Positions 1 to 8,465 of a DNA stretch of 64,000 nt are shown one piece after another. Position 1 is the first letter of the stretch, and each line of letters starts with the position of its first letter. The DNA lies in contig NZ_CP090145.1 of NCBI RefSeq assembly GCF_023008245.1, forward strand, positions 1 through 64,000. Direction: 5' to 3'. Source of the DNA: Flavobacterium sediminilitoris. GTDB lineage: Bacteria > Bacteroidota > Bacteroidia > Flavobacteriales > Flavobacteriaceae. The translations under genes and the position numbers were made by a program. Under the pieces are notes generated by a model, which saw nothing but the letters and a program-made list of their open reading frames with translations, made no database searches and was not told the DNA's origin.

Positions 1-1428
1 ATGGATAAAACTGCGCAATCGGTATGGAAAAATTGTCTGCTATTCATAAAGGATAACATTCAGGAGCAAGCCTACAAAACATGGTTTGAACCCATACAGT
101 CGGTTGACTTAAATGACAATGCGCTTTCTATTCAGGTTCCTAGTAAATTCTTTTATGAATGGCTAGAAGAACACTATGTTAAACTTTTAAAAGTTGCACT
201 TACTAAAGAACTTGGTCCAAGTGCAAAATTATTATATAAAATTAGAATGGAAAATACCTATGGTAATAAACTTCCATTCACTGAACAAATTCCTAGTAAC
301 AATAGACAACCTGTAAAAACACAAGAAGTAGATGTACCTATAGTTCAGAAAAACCCTGAATTGAAAAATCCTTTTATTATTCCTGGTATTAGAAATATTA
401 ATATTGATTCTCAATTAAATGCTAATTATAGCTTCGATAATTTCCTTGAGGGAGATTCTAATCGTTTAGCTAGAAGTGCTGGTTTAGCTGTTGCAAACAA
501 ACCTGGAGGAACATCATTTAACCCTTTATTAATTTTTGGAGGAGTTGGATTAGGAAAAACGCATTTAGCACATGCAATAGGTGTAGAGATTAAAGATAAA
601 TTTCCTGAAAAAACTGTTTTATATATTTCAGCAGAAATTTTTACACAACAATATATAGATTCTGTTAAAAAGAATACTAGAAATGATTTTATTCACTTCT
701 ATCAATTAATTGATGTTTTAATAATTGATGATGTACAATTCTTATCTGGAAAAACAGGAACACAAGATGTATTCTTTCACATATTCAATCATTTACATCA
801 AAATGGTAAGCAAGTTATCTTAACATCAGATAAAGCACCTGTTGATATGCAAGATATTGAACAACGTTTATTATCACGCTTCAAATGGGGATTATCAGCA
901 GAGTTGCATCAACCTGATTATGAAACTCGTATTTCTATCTTAAAAAATATCTTATTTAGAGATGGTGTTGAAATGCCTGAAGATATTATAGAATATGTCG
1001 CAAAAAATATAAAATCTAATGTTCGCGAATTAGAAGGTGCTATTATTTCATTAATTGCTCAATCTTCTTTCAATAAAAGAGAAGTTACTATTGAACTTGC
1101 AAAACAAGTTGTAGAAAAATTTGTTAAGAATGTTAAACGAGAAATCTCTATTGACTATATACAAAAAGTAGTTTCTGATTATTTCCAATTAGATATTGAA
1201 ACATTACAATCTAAAACAAGAAAAAGACATGTTGTACAAGCACGTCAGTTAGCTATGTTTTTTGCTAAGAAATATACAAAGTCATCATTAGCAAATATTG
1301 GAAACCAAATTGGAGATAGAGATCATGCCACTGTTTTACATGCATGTAAGACGGTTGATAATTTAGTTACTACAGATAAACAATTTCGCAAATTTGTAGA
1401 TGATATAAATAAAAAGTTGTCATTATAA
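1..1428 (+). CDS. dnaA: Chromosomal replication initiator DnaA
   Basis: DnaA binds DnaA boxes at oriC and melts the origin in its ATP form. The 475-aa protein has the full family layout: an N-terminal DnaB/DiaA-interacting domain, a variable linker (about residues 85-140), an AAA+ core with Walker A G180-V-G-L-G-K-T187 and Walker B LIIDDVQF, and a C-terminal domain IV with the DnaA-box signature GDRDHATVLHACKTV. The window opens exactly at its ATG, so the sequence was probably rotated to dnaA. Any origin upstream would lie outside the window. I saw no cluster of TTATCCACA-type boxes inside it. The phosphatase gene follows after 1 nt. Confidence 0.98.
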   Translation: MDKTAQSVWKNCLLFIKDNIQEQAYKTWFEPIQSVDLNDNALSIQVPSKFFYEWLEEHYVKLLKVALTKELGPSAKLLYKIRMENTYGNKLPFTEQIPSNNRQPVKTQEVDVPIVQKNPELKNPFIIPGIRNINIDSQLNANYSFDNFLEGDSNRLARSAGLAVANKPGGTSFNPLLIFGGVGLGKTHLAHAIGVEIKDKFPEKTVLYISAEIFTQQYIDSVKKNTRNDFIHFYQLIDVLIIDDVQFLSGKTGTQDVFFHIFNHLHQNGKQVILTSDKAPVDMQDIEQRLLSRFKWGLSAELHQPDYETRISILKNILFRDGVEMPEDIIEYVAKNIKSNVRELEGAIISLIAQSSFNKREVTIELAKQVVEKFVKNVKREISIDYIQKVVSDYFQLDIETLQSKTRKRHVVQARQLAMFFAKKYTKSSLANIGNQIGDRDHATVLHACKTVDNLVTTDKQFRKFVDDINKKLSL

Positions 1429-1429
1429 A

Positions 1430-1882
1430 ATGAGTACAAAAATCTTAATGGTTTGCTTAGGTAATATTTGTCGTTCACCTCTTGCTGAAGGCATATTACA
1501 AAGTAAGTTGCCAAAAGATCAATTTATTATAGACTCTGCCGGAACAGGTGGTTGGCATGCGGGTCAATTACCTGATAAACGTTCGATAGAAACTGCAAAA
1601 AAACACGGAATAGACATAACAAATCAAAGAGCTAGACAGTTTAAGTTAACTGATTTTGAAGATTTTGATTATATTTATACAATGGATATATCTAACTACA
1701 AAAACATCTTATCTCTTGCTCCAAGTGAGATGGCAAAATCAAAAGTAAAACTTATCTTAAACGAACTTTTCCCTAATAAAAACATAGAAGTTCCTGATCC
1801 ATATTATGGTGGACAAGATGGTTTTGAAGAAGTATTTAAAATGCTCGATGAAGCTTGTAATGTTATTGTGAAAAAATTATAG
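1430..1882 (+). CDS. Low-molecular-weight protein-tyrosine phosphatase
   Basis: Cytosolic phosphatase of the LMW-PTP family, 150 aa and of normal family length. The P-loop C9-L-G-N-I-C-R15-S holds the nucleophile C9 and phosphate-binding R15 (CX5R). The general-acid motif is VPDPYYGG near residue 125. It starts one base after the dnaA stop, so the two are probably co-transcribed, a common arrangement in flavobacteria. The substrate cannot be told from sequence; relatives act on tyrosine kinases of polysaccharide export or on arginine phosphate. Confidence 0.93.
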   Translation: MSTKILMVCLGNICRSPLAEGILQSKLPKDQFIIDSAGTGGWHAGQLPDKRSIETAKKHGIDITNQRARQFKLTDFEDFDYIYTMDISNYKNILSLAPSEMAKSKVKLILNELFPNKNIEVPDPYYGGQDGFEEVFKMLDEACNVIVKKL

Positions 1883-2003
1883 TATTCTCTTTCTATTTTA
1901 CATTCATATTATCTAAAATTAAAACTAAAAGCTTTACCCATTTTTCTATTTACGGAAAACCGTAAAGAAAAACTATTGATTTTAAATAGATTAGCAATAA
2001 AAA
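1883..2003. other. Spacer before the cas1 remnant, with a small palindrome
   Basis: The spacer holds a TTTACGGAAAACCGTAAA palindrome (about 1950-1967) but no CRISPR-like direct repeats. No trace of a cas9 3' end was recognised here, although cas9 normally sits just upstream of cas1 in type II-C loci. Confidence 0.4.
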
Positions 2004-2684
2004 ATGCTAAAAAAATCTATATTACTCGAAAACAAAGCTTCTATTAACACTAAAAATATCCAACTTATAATAAAATCGGAAAGTAGAGAAAGTACTATTC
2101 CTATTGAAGATATTGGTTTTATAGTAATTGATAATCCTGAAATTTATATTAGCATTCCTGCATTAAATTTACTCATTGAGAACAATACTTCTGTAATCAT
2201 CTGTAATACAAATCATTTACCAAATGGAATGTTTTTAAATCTAAATAGTCATCATGTACAACAAGAAATTTTCAAACAACAAATTAACGCTAGCATTCCA
2301 TTAAAAAAGCAACTTTGGCAACAAACTATTATTGAGAAAATAAATAATCAAGGTATTCTACTGTCACACATCACAGAAAAATCAAATCATTTTTCTTACT
2401 TAGCATCAAAAGTATTAAGTGGAGACACTACAAATATGGAAGGTGTTGCAGCTAGTTTTTACTGGAAAACCTTTTTTGACGCAAAGAACAGTAAATCATC
2501 TAAATTTAAGAGAGAACGTTTTGGCGATTACCCTAACAATTTTCTTAACTATGGTTATGCTATCTTAAGAGCAGCAACTGCTAGAGCTTTATCAGGTAGT
2601 GGATTATTAAATACACTTGGCATACATCATAAAAGCAAATACAATGCTTTTGCATTGGCAGATGATATAATAGAACCTTTTTAA
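2004..2684 (+). pseudogene. cas1: Orphan type II-like Cas1, frameshifted and C-terminally truncated
   Basis: Cas1 is the integrase subunit of the Cas1-Cas2 spacer-acquisition complex. The sequence matches type II Cas1 throughout: IPIEDIGF near the start, KKQLWQQT in the middle, and the catalytic-region motifs NMEG (E146), GIHHKSKYNAF (H208/H209) and ADDIIEPF (E224). It stops at residue 226, while family members are near 290-300 aa. Removing one T from the T-run at 2677-2682 would keep the frame open as PFKPVVDENL and then reach another stop at 2707-2709. So there is a frameshift and also loss of the last 60-70 residues. No cas2, cas9 or array is adjacent. It is almost certainly inactive. It lies between the phosphatase and methylase genes near the origin. 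Confidence 0.88.
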
Positions 2685-2707
2685 ACCTGTTGTAGATGAA
2701 AATCTTT

Positions 2708-2733
2708 AGTCCTGCTTCGGTGGGACTTTTTTT
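2708..2733 (+). terminator. Rho-independent terminator after the cas1 remnant
   Basis: Stem AGTCC (2708-2712) / GGACT (2723-2727) is extended by wobble pairs around a TTCG loop and followed by a T run. It overlaps the stop of the frame-restored cas1, as if the old 3' end had been deleted up to this terminator. Confidence 0.8.
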
Positions 2734-2763
2734 GTATTTTTGCAAAAATTAAACAAATAATCG

Positions 2764-3495
2764 ATGAACACTTCTTTTGGCAAACTATACTTAATTCCTT
2801 GTACATTGTCTAATCCTGGTGAAACAACTGTAGTTCCTGAGGATGTTTTACCTCATACTGTAAAAAGAGCTATTGATTTTATTGATTATTATATTGTTGA
2901 AAATGAAAAAACAGCCCGTAGGTTTATAAAAAGTATTCATCCTGAGAAAAAACAACCAGAATTAAATATTTCTGTTTTGAATAAGCATACTGAAATAGCT
3001 GAGCACTATGATTTTATCAAACCTTTATTAAATGGTAAAAGCATCGGTTTATTAAGTGAGTCTGGATGTCCAGGTATTGCCGATCCTGGAGCAGTAATTG
3101 TAAAATTAGCCCATGAAAAAGGTATTCAAGTAGTGCCATTAGTTGGACCTAGTTCTATTTTGCTAGCCTTAATGGCAAGTGGCATGAATGGACAAAGTTT
3201 TGCTTTTAACGGATATTTACCTATTGATGCCCATGAGAAGAAGAATGAGCTTAAACATTTTGAGCGTTTATCACAAGAAAGAAATCAATCGCAATTATTT
3301 ATAGAAACTCCTTATAGGAACAATAAATTACTAGAAGATTTAATTCAAATATTACAGCCTTCTACACATTTATGCATTGCTTGTGATATTACTTTACCTA
3401 CAGAATATATTAAAACTAAAACTATAAAAGAGTGGAAAAAAGACAAGGTCGACTTACATAAGCGACCTTGCATTTTTATTATTCACAAAATGTAA
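2764..3495 (+). CDS. Tetrapyrrole-methylase-fold SAM methyltransferase, RsmI-like
   Basis: The 243-aa protein has the SAM-dependent tetrapyrrole methylase fold used by RsmI, which 2'-O-methylates C1402 of 16S rRNA. Motifs are GKLYLIPCTL at the N-terminus, SESGCPGIADPGA (about residues 98-110) and VVPLVGPSSILLALMASG. It lacks the C-terminal extension of E. coli RsmI (286 aa) and belongs to a shorter subfamily, so the exact RNA target is uncertain. A near-consensus -7 box TATTTTTG (2735-2742) lies just upstream, right after the previous terminator, which suggests its own promoter. A hairpin inside the last codons probably serves as the terminator. Confidence 0.82.
   Translation: MNTSFGKLYLIPCTLSNPGETTVVPEDVLPHTVKRAIDFIDYYIVENEKTARRFIKSIHPEKKQPELNISVLNKHTEIAEHYDFIKPLLNGKSIGLLSESGCPGIADPGAVIVKLAHEKGIQVVPLVGPSSILLALMASGMNGQSFAFNGYLPIDAHEKKNELKHFERLSQERNQSQLFIETPYRNNKLLEDLIQILQPSTHLCIACDITLPTEYIKTKTIKEWKKDKVDLHKRPCIFIIHKM
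3444..3478 (+). terminator. Terminator-like hairpin inside the end of the methylase gene
   Basis: Stem CAAGGTCG (3444-3451) / CGACCTTG (3463-3470) is followed by CATTTTTATT. The whole structure is within coding sequence, 18-50 nt before the stop codon. A role in termination is inferred. Confidence 0.5.
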
Positions 3496-3499
3496 AATA

Positions 3500-4159
3500 T
3501 TAACTTAATTTAACTTTTGCATTTCTATTTGCTGGGATATGAGAAACGTCATATCCTCCAAATTTCTTAATGTAACTTCTTAATGAAGTTCCAAAACCAT
3601 CTTTGAATCCGTTTCTTCCATTACTTCTCAGGTATTTTTTAACTGATCCTGCTCCACCTAAATGTGCAGCTGCTAATAATCCTGATTCTGTAATCTTTAC
3701 TCCGTTAATTACTCTACCGCAATATTTTTCAATTTCCTTTCTTAACTCCCACTTATTTTTAGCTAATAAAGCTTTAAAAGCTTTATCTTGCCAATCAGCG
3801 TTTCTTAAAAATTCTTGAAAATCATAAATTCCAATAGAGCGTAATGTACTCTTTCCAAATTGGTATCTCCCCATGTATCCATAAGGATTAACCATTGTTA
3901 GAATACCTCGAGATTCTTTAAATGCTAGTGCTTGTTTAAAGCCTACAAAAGTTTTTCCCACATAAGGAACAGCAATCTCTTTATTTACTGTTTCAGTTTC
4001 GATTTCATCCTCATTTTCACTTCTTACGTGATAGGAAACTATTTCGTTTTCCTCTAAATGAAATCCTTCTACTTTTTCAGTTTCAAAAGAATTGAATCCT
4101 GATGAAACTAATACTACTAGGACGGTCAATCCTAAAAAATATGAACCTTTTCTTACCAT
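3500..4159 (-). CDS. Secreted or membrane-anchored lysozyme-fold (transglycosylase-like) protein
   Basis: 219-aa protein with an N-terminal hydrophobic segment (about residues 8-24), an acidic linker, and a C-terminal domain resembling the lysozyme/lytic transglycosylase superfamily. That domain contains FKESRG (a candidate catalytic Glu), NPYGYMGRYQFG, and GLLAAAHLGGAG near residue 165. By analogy it would act on peptidoglycan in the periplasm. It converges on the RsmI-like gene with a 4-nt gap. On the minus strand TATCTTTG (4214-4207) resembles the flavobacterial -7 box. Enzyme activity is inferred from the fold motifs only. Confidence 0.7.
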   Translation of the reverse strand: MVRKGSYFLGLTVLVVLVSSGFNSFETEKVEGFHLEENEIVSYHVRSENEDEIETETVNKEIAVPYVGKTFVGFKQALAFKESRGILTMVNPYGYMGRYQFGKSTLRSIGIYDFQEFLRNADWQDKAFKALLAKNKWELRKEIEKYCGRVINGVKITESGLLAAAHLGGAGSVKKYLRSNGRNGFKDGFGTSLRSYIKKFGGYDVSHIPANRNAKVKLS

Positions 4160-4369
4160 AAATTACCATTTCTCAGGAACTGTCACTTCACTGAAATTTG
4201 CGAGGGCAAAGATACGTAAAATTTTATAATATTGATTTGCAAGGTGTTAAACTTTTCTAAAAACATTTTTTATCATGTTTCAGCCCTTTAAAATTAACCC
4301 TTTAGAAAAAATATAGTTCTAAAATTTTATATCTAATTAGGACATAAAATCACATAATATGTTTGAACA

Positions 4370-5410
4370 TTATCTATTAATTCCAAGTTTATTTACCCAT
4401 TCACTATATTTTCTTGCATTAATTTGATGTTGGGTATAATTTGATGCAAATGCATGATATCCTGGATTATCTGGACTAGCACAAAAATATAAATAATCGT
4501 GTTTTTCAGCGTTTAAAACAGCATCTATAGCTGAAATATCAGGCATTGTAATTGGTCCTGGTGGCAAACCTAAATTTATATAAGTATTATATGGAGATAT
4601 TATTTTTAAATCATCATATAATACTCTTTTTATAACTTGATCAAAATCGCCTGTTTTACTTTTAATAGCATAAATAATAGTTGGATCTGCTTGTAATGGC
4701 ATTCCTGTTGTTAATCTATTTAAATAAACACCTGCAACCCTTGGTCTTTCACTTACTTTAGCTGTTTCTTTATGTACAATTGAAGCCAAAACTGAAACTT
4801 CAATAGGCGTTAAATCATGGTTCAATGCTTTCAATTTTCTTTCATTATTCCAAAATTTTCTATACTCCTTTGCCATTTTATCTGCTACTTTTGTTGCTGA
4901 TGTATTCCAATAAAATTCATATGTATTAGGGATGAACATAGCCAAAATATTCTCTTCAGAAAAATCATTTTCAGCTAAAAAATCTGGATTCGTAAAAGCT
5001 TGTATAAAAGCGAGACTATCTGGTTCAGTTTGAGAAGCTAATCGTTGTGCCAATTTCCCAATACTTTCTTGATTATTAAAAGCTACTTTCACAGGAATAT
5101 TATAACGTAACGCTCTTATAATATCAAAATTTGTCATTCCTTCTTTTAACAAAAATTTACCTGCTTTTATATTTTGAGCGTATTTTCTATTTGTTGCTAC
5201 AAAATCGAAATTATTACTATCTTTTAAATATGGACTTAACAGTTCTTTAACCTCTTCATAATTAGCATTTGTAGGAATATAAACATATACTTCTTTTTCT
5301 GAAAATTTCGTATTTGGTACAAATGCTTTATTATAAACATAATATGATACTATTGCAGCAACTACTATTCCTATTATTGCTACAAAAGCAATGATTCTTT
5401 TTAAATTCAA
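4370..5410 (-). CDS. mltG: Endolytic murein transglycosylase MltG
   Basis: MltG cleaves nascent peptidoglycan strands at the inner membrane and sets glycan length. The 346-aa protein has a single N-terminal transmembrane anchor (residues 5-26), a LysM-like stretch, and the YceG core with catalytic Glu in IVHKET (E215), then AGVYLNRL and MPLQADPTIIYA. The only reasonable start is TTG (5410-5408) preceded by GATAAAA; no in-frame ATG exists before the membrane anchor. It follows the GNAT gene by 10 nt and, with dapF upstream, forms a plausible peptidoglycan-linked operon dapF - GNAT - mltG. Confidence 0.92.
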   Translation of the reverse strand: MNLKRIIAFVAIIGIVVAAIVSYYVYNKAFVPNTKFSEKEVYVYIPTNANYEEVKELLSPYLKDSNNFDFVATNRKYAQNIKAGKFLLKEGMTNFDIIRALRYNIPVKVAFNNQESIGKLAQRLASQTEPDSLAFIQAFTNPDFLAENDFSEENILAMFIPNTYEFYWNTSATKVADKMAKEYRKFWNNERKLKALNHDLTPIEVSVLASIVHKETAKVSERPRVAGVYLNRLTTGMPLQADPTIIYAIKSKTGDFDQVIKRVLYDDLKIISPYNTYINLGLPPGPITMPDISAIDAVLNAEKHDYLYFCASPDNPGYHAFASNYTQHQINARKYSEWVNKLGINR

Positions 5411-5420
5411 TTTTATCGAT

Positions 5421-5951
5421 TTATTGATTATTAATTAACTGAAATATTAGCTCGTCGTGATAAATTCCATTCACTTTATTCCAGTCTTTTTTTATTCCTA
5501 TTTTTTCAAACCCAAATTTAGAAAAAAGTTGCAGACTATGTTCATTTTCAATTCCAATATTTGCATAAAGCTGATGTAATTGCAATTGCTTAAATGAATA
5601 ATCAATTAATAACGCTAATGCTTCAGTACCTATTCCTTTTGATCTGTTCTCAATATTCTGAATTAAAATTCCAATTCCTGCACGATTATTTTTGGGATCA
5701 AAATCAAATAAGTCAATTAATCCAATTGCACTAGTAGTATCGTTTAAACAAACTACCAAACGAAGTTGTTTTGCTTCATAAATATCTTGATGAGCATTTT
5801 CTAAATATTGTCGAATTAAAAAACGACTATAAGGCACTTGCGTATTACTAATTTCCCAGATAGATTCATCATTCTCTATTACATAGACAAACTCTAAATC
5901 TTCTGGTTCAAGAGCTCTTAAATGAATTGTATTTCCTTTTAATGTTACCAA
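5421..5951 (-). CDS. GNAT-family N-acetyltransferase
   Basis: 176-aa acetyltransferase of the GNAT superfamily (RimJ/RimL-like subgroup). It starts with the typical TIHLRALEPEDLEF strand-helix. The acetyl-CoA binding region is near AGIGILIQ...SKGIGTEAL and the C-terminal strand ends NEHSLQLFSKFGFEKIG. It could modify a ribosomal protein N-terminus or a small molecule; sequence does not decide. The start codon is TTG (5951-5949); ATG does not occur in frame before the first conserved strand. It lies between dapF and mltG on the same strand. Confidence 0.88.
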   Translation of the reverse strand: MVTLKGNTIHLRALEPEDLEFVYVIENDESIWEISNTQVPYSRFLIRQYLENAHQDIYEAKQLRLVVCLNDTTSAIGLIDLFDFDPKNNRAGIGILIQNIENRSKGIGTEALALLIDYSFKQLQLHQLYANIGIENEHSLQLFSKFGFEKIGIKKDWNKVNGIYHDELIFQLINNQ

Positions 5952-5972
5952 TTATTTTAACTTAAATTACAT

Positions 5973-6755
5973 TTAAACTTCAATAGTTCCTTTAAAAACA
6001 AGAATAGCAGGTCCTATAAGAAATACGTTTGTAAATTTTCCATTCTCTTCTTTAAAACGAACCTCTAAATCTCCTCCTTCAACCTGAAGTTTTACATTAT
6101 TAGAGTTGGTTTTTTGAGTTTTATACATTCCTATTGCTACAGCAGTTACACCTGTTCCGCATGATAAAGTTTCATCCTCTACTCCTCTTTCATAGGTACG
6201 AACTGCAAATTTGTCACTGTCAATTTGTTTCACAAAATTAATATTACTTCCTTCTTTACCATATAAATCAGAATAACGAATTTTAGCACCAATATTCTTA
6301 ACATCAAAATTTTCTAGATTTTCAACCAATTCAACATGATGTGGAGAACCTGTATCTAAAAAAATATATCCTTCATTTAATGTCACATTTGACACATCTT
6401 TCATTTGTAATGATACTATATTATCACTACTAATTGTTGCATAATGGTAACCATCAATAGCTTCAAATGTTGCTTCATCTTTCACAATATCTAATTGTTT
6501 CGCAAATGCGACTAAACATCTACCACCATTACCACACATACTACTTTCATTCCCATCTGCATTATAATAGACCATTTTAAAATCATACTTATCATGATTC
6601 TCTAACAAAATAAGTCCGTCAGCACCTATGCCAAATTTTCTATCACATAATTTTGCAACAAGTTTGGTATTATTTTTGGGAAATGTACTTTGACGGTTAT
6701 CAATCATAACAAAATCATTTCCTGTTCCTTGATATTTGTAAAATATAAGACTCAT
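5973..6755 (-). CDS. dapF: Diaminopimelate epimerase
   Basis: DapF converts LL- to meso-diaminopimelate in lysine and peptidoglycan synthesis. The 260-aa protein shows both active-site cysteines: C74 in NADGNESSMCGNGGR and C199 in ETLSCGTGVTAVA. GTGNDFVMID at the N-terminus and GSPHHVE in the middle are also family signatures. First gene of a minus-strand run with the GNAT and mltG. A clear flavobacterial promoter lies just upstream. Confidence 0.97.
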   Translation of the reverse strand: MSLIFYKYQGTGNDFVMIDNRQSTFPKNNTKLVAKLCDRKFGIGADGLILLENHDKYDFKMVYYNADGNESSMCGNGGRCLVAFAKQLDIVKDEATFEAIDGYHYATISSDNIVSLQMKDVSNVTLNEGYIFLDTGSPHHVELVENLENFDVKNIGAKIRYSDLYGKEGSNINFVKQIDSDKFAVRTYERGVEDETLSCGTGVTAVAIGMYKTQKTNSNNVKLQVEGGDLEVRFKEENGKFTNVFLIGPAILVFKGTIEV

Positions 6756-6775
6756 GTTCCTTTTTTTAATTAGAA

Positions 6776-6804
6776 CAAAGATAAAATAAGATTATAAGAT
6801 ACAA
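6776..6804 (-). promoter_or_regulatory. Bacteroidota-type promoter of the dapF operon
   Basis: On the minus strand, -7 box TATCTTTG (6783-6776) and -33 TTG (6804-6802) are separated by 18 nt. This matches the known TTTG / TAnnTTTG consensus of the primary sigma factor in Bacteroidota. It is 21 nt upstream of the dapF ATG. Confidence 0.6.
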
Positions 6805-6943
6805 TTCTATAATCTTCAAAATATTTTAATTTTCCAGCTTCAATTATTAAAAAGATGTTAAACATTGTTAAGCGAGCGTTAAACTGATTTTTTGTTAATT
6901 TTTTGTATTTAACTTTACAATGAAAATAAATTATTAAATTATT

Positions 6944-8323
6944 ATGAAAAGATTAGGAAGTATATTTTTAGTATCATTATTAAGTGGTGCCATTACATTA
7001 GGCGCATATAAATTTTTTATTGAACCTAAAAATGGATCAACAATTACTGTAGCGCCAAACTACGCAAGAAATGTTAGCCTAGGTTCTGAAAATATTAATT
7101 TTACTGATGCTGCGGAAAGCACCATTCATAGTGTTGTACACGTAAAAAACATGACAAATCAACGCATTTATAGAGATCCATTAGAGTTTATTTTCGGAAT
7201 GAGGGGCGGAACTGAAAGACAAATGCAAGTAGGAACAGGCTCAGGAGTTATCATTTCCGAAGATGGCTATATTGTTACTAATAATCACGTAATTGATAAT
7301 GCGAGCGAACTTGAAGTTACTTTAAATAACAACAAAAGCTACAAAGCAAAACTAATTGGTACCGATTCTAAAATGGATATTGCATTAATTAAAATTGATG
7401 CTGACGAAAAGTTACCTTATATTATATTTGGAGATTCCGAAAGTGTTAAAGTAGGCGAATGGGTTCTTGCTGTTGGTAATCCATATAATTTAACATCAAC
7501 TGTAACAGCAGGAATCATATCTGCAAAAGCACGTGACTTAAGCAATGAAGGATTACAATCATTTATTCAAACTGATGCTGCTGTAAATCCTGGAAATAGT
7601 GGTGGTGCTTTAGTAAACACTCGTGGTGAGCTTATAGGAATTAACACTATGATTTCCTCTCCTACTGGAAGTTATACAGGATATTCTTTTGCTGTTCCTT
7701 CAAATATTACTAGAAAAATTATTGAAGATTTAATGCAGTTTGGTAATGTTCAAAGAGGAATATTAGGTGTTGAAGGTCGTGAATTAAATAGTACATTTGC
7801 AGAAGAAATTGGTTCTAAACAATCACGAGGATTCTATATTGAAGGTGTTACAAAAAAATCTGGAGCTGAAAAAGCAGGCTTAAAATCAGGAGATGTAATC
7901 ATTGAATTAGATAATAAAAAAATCAATGGTTTCTCTGAATTAACGTCATATATCAATACAAAACGTCCAGACGAAGTTGTAAATGTAACCGTAATTAGAG
8001 ATGGTAATGAAAAAACGATTCCTGTTAAACTTACAAAAAAAGAGCTTTTAATTTATGAATTTAACGGAGTTGAATTTGAAGATATTTCTTCAAACGATAA
8101 AAAACAATTCAAGATAGATTCAGGTGTTAAAATAAAATCAGTTAATAATGAAGAAATTATAGACTATGCAACAGAATTAGAAGGTAGTATTATTCTAAGT
8201 GTAGATGGAAGAAAAGTAGACGACATTGAAAAATTAACTCGCTACTTAAAAAGTAAAAAAAGTCCTAAATCTCAATATAGAATCATTACGAAAAAAGGAC
8301 AACTAATTCAGGCTATTTTTTAA
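6944..8323 (+). CDS. Periplasmic Do/HtrA-family serine protease (DegP/DegQ-like)
   Basis: 459-aa envelope quality-control protease. It has an N-terminal signal/anchor (residues 4-22) and a trypsin-like domain with the triad H115 (TNNHVI), D145 (MDIALIK) and S219 (NPGNSGG). A first PDZ domain starts near GILGVEG (about residue 265). A shorter second PDZ-like region ends the protein near residue 459. Divergent from dapF. A likely promoter is TTG (6892-6894) with TAACTTTA (6910-6917). A strong terminator follows. Confidence 0.94.
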   Translation: MKRLGSIFLVSLLSGAITLGAYKFFIEPKNGSTITVAPNYARNVSLGSENINFTDAAESTIHSVVHVKNMTNQRIYRDPLEFIFGMRGGTERQMQVGTGSGVIISEDGYIVTNNHVIDNASELEVTLNNNKSYKAKLIGTDSKMDIALIKIDADEKLPYIIFGDSESVKVGEWVLAVGNPYNLTSTVTAGIISAKARDLSNEGLQSFIQTDAAVNPGNSGGALVNTRGELIGINTMISSPTGSYTGYSFAVPSNITRKIIEDLMQFGNVQRGILGVEGRELNSTFAEEIGSKQSRGFYIEGVTKKSGAEKAGLKSGDVIIELDNKKINGFSELTSYINTKRPDEVVNVTVIRDGNEKTIPVKLTKKELLIYEFNGVEFEDISSNDKKQFKIDSGVKIKSVNNEEIIDYATELEGSIILSVDGRKVDDIEKLTRYLKSKKSPKSQYRIITKKGQLIQAIF

Positions 8324-8343
8324 TTTTAAAAATAATAATACTA

Positions 8344-8372
8344 AACCAGTCTAAATACGGACTGGTTTTTTT
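8344..8372 (+). terminator. Terminator of the HtrA gene
   Basis: Stem AACCAGTC (8344-8351) / GACTGGTT (8360-8367), 8-nt loop, followed by a T run. Confidence 0.85.
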
Positions 8373-8465
8373 ATTCACAAAAATCACAAAAAATTTCACG
8401 AAAACGTTTGAAAACTATATTTTTGTATAAATTTTTCAAAACAACACAATTATATTTTTTACTTC

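Noticed and set aside
1..200. Origin of replication inside the window
   Set aside because: The window starts at the dnaA ATG, and no DnaA-box cluster was seen downstream; the origin may lie upstream of the window.
1883..2003. Palindrome before cas1 as a CRISPR repeat
   Set aside because: Only one copy; no repeat-spacer periodicity anywhere nearby.
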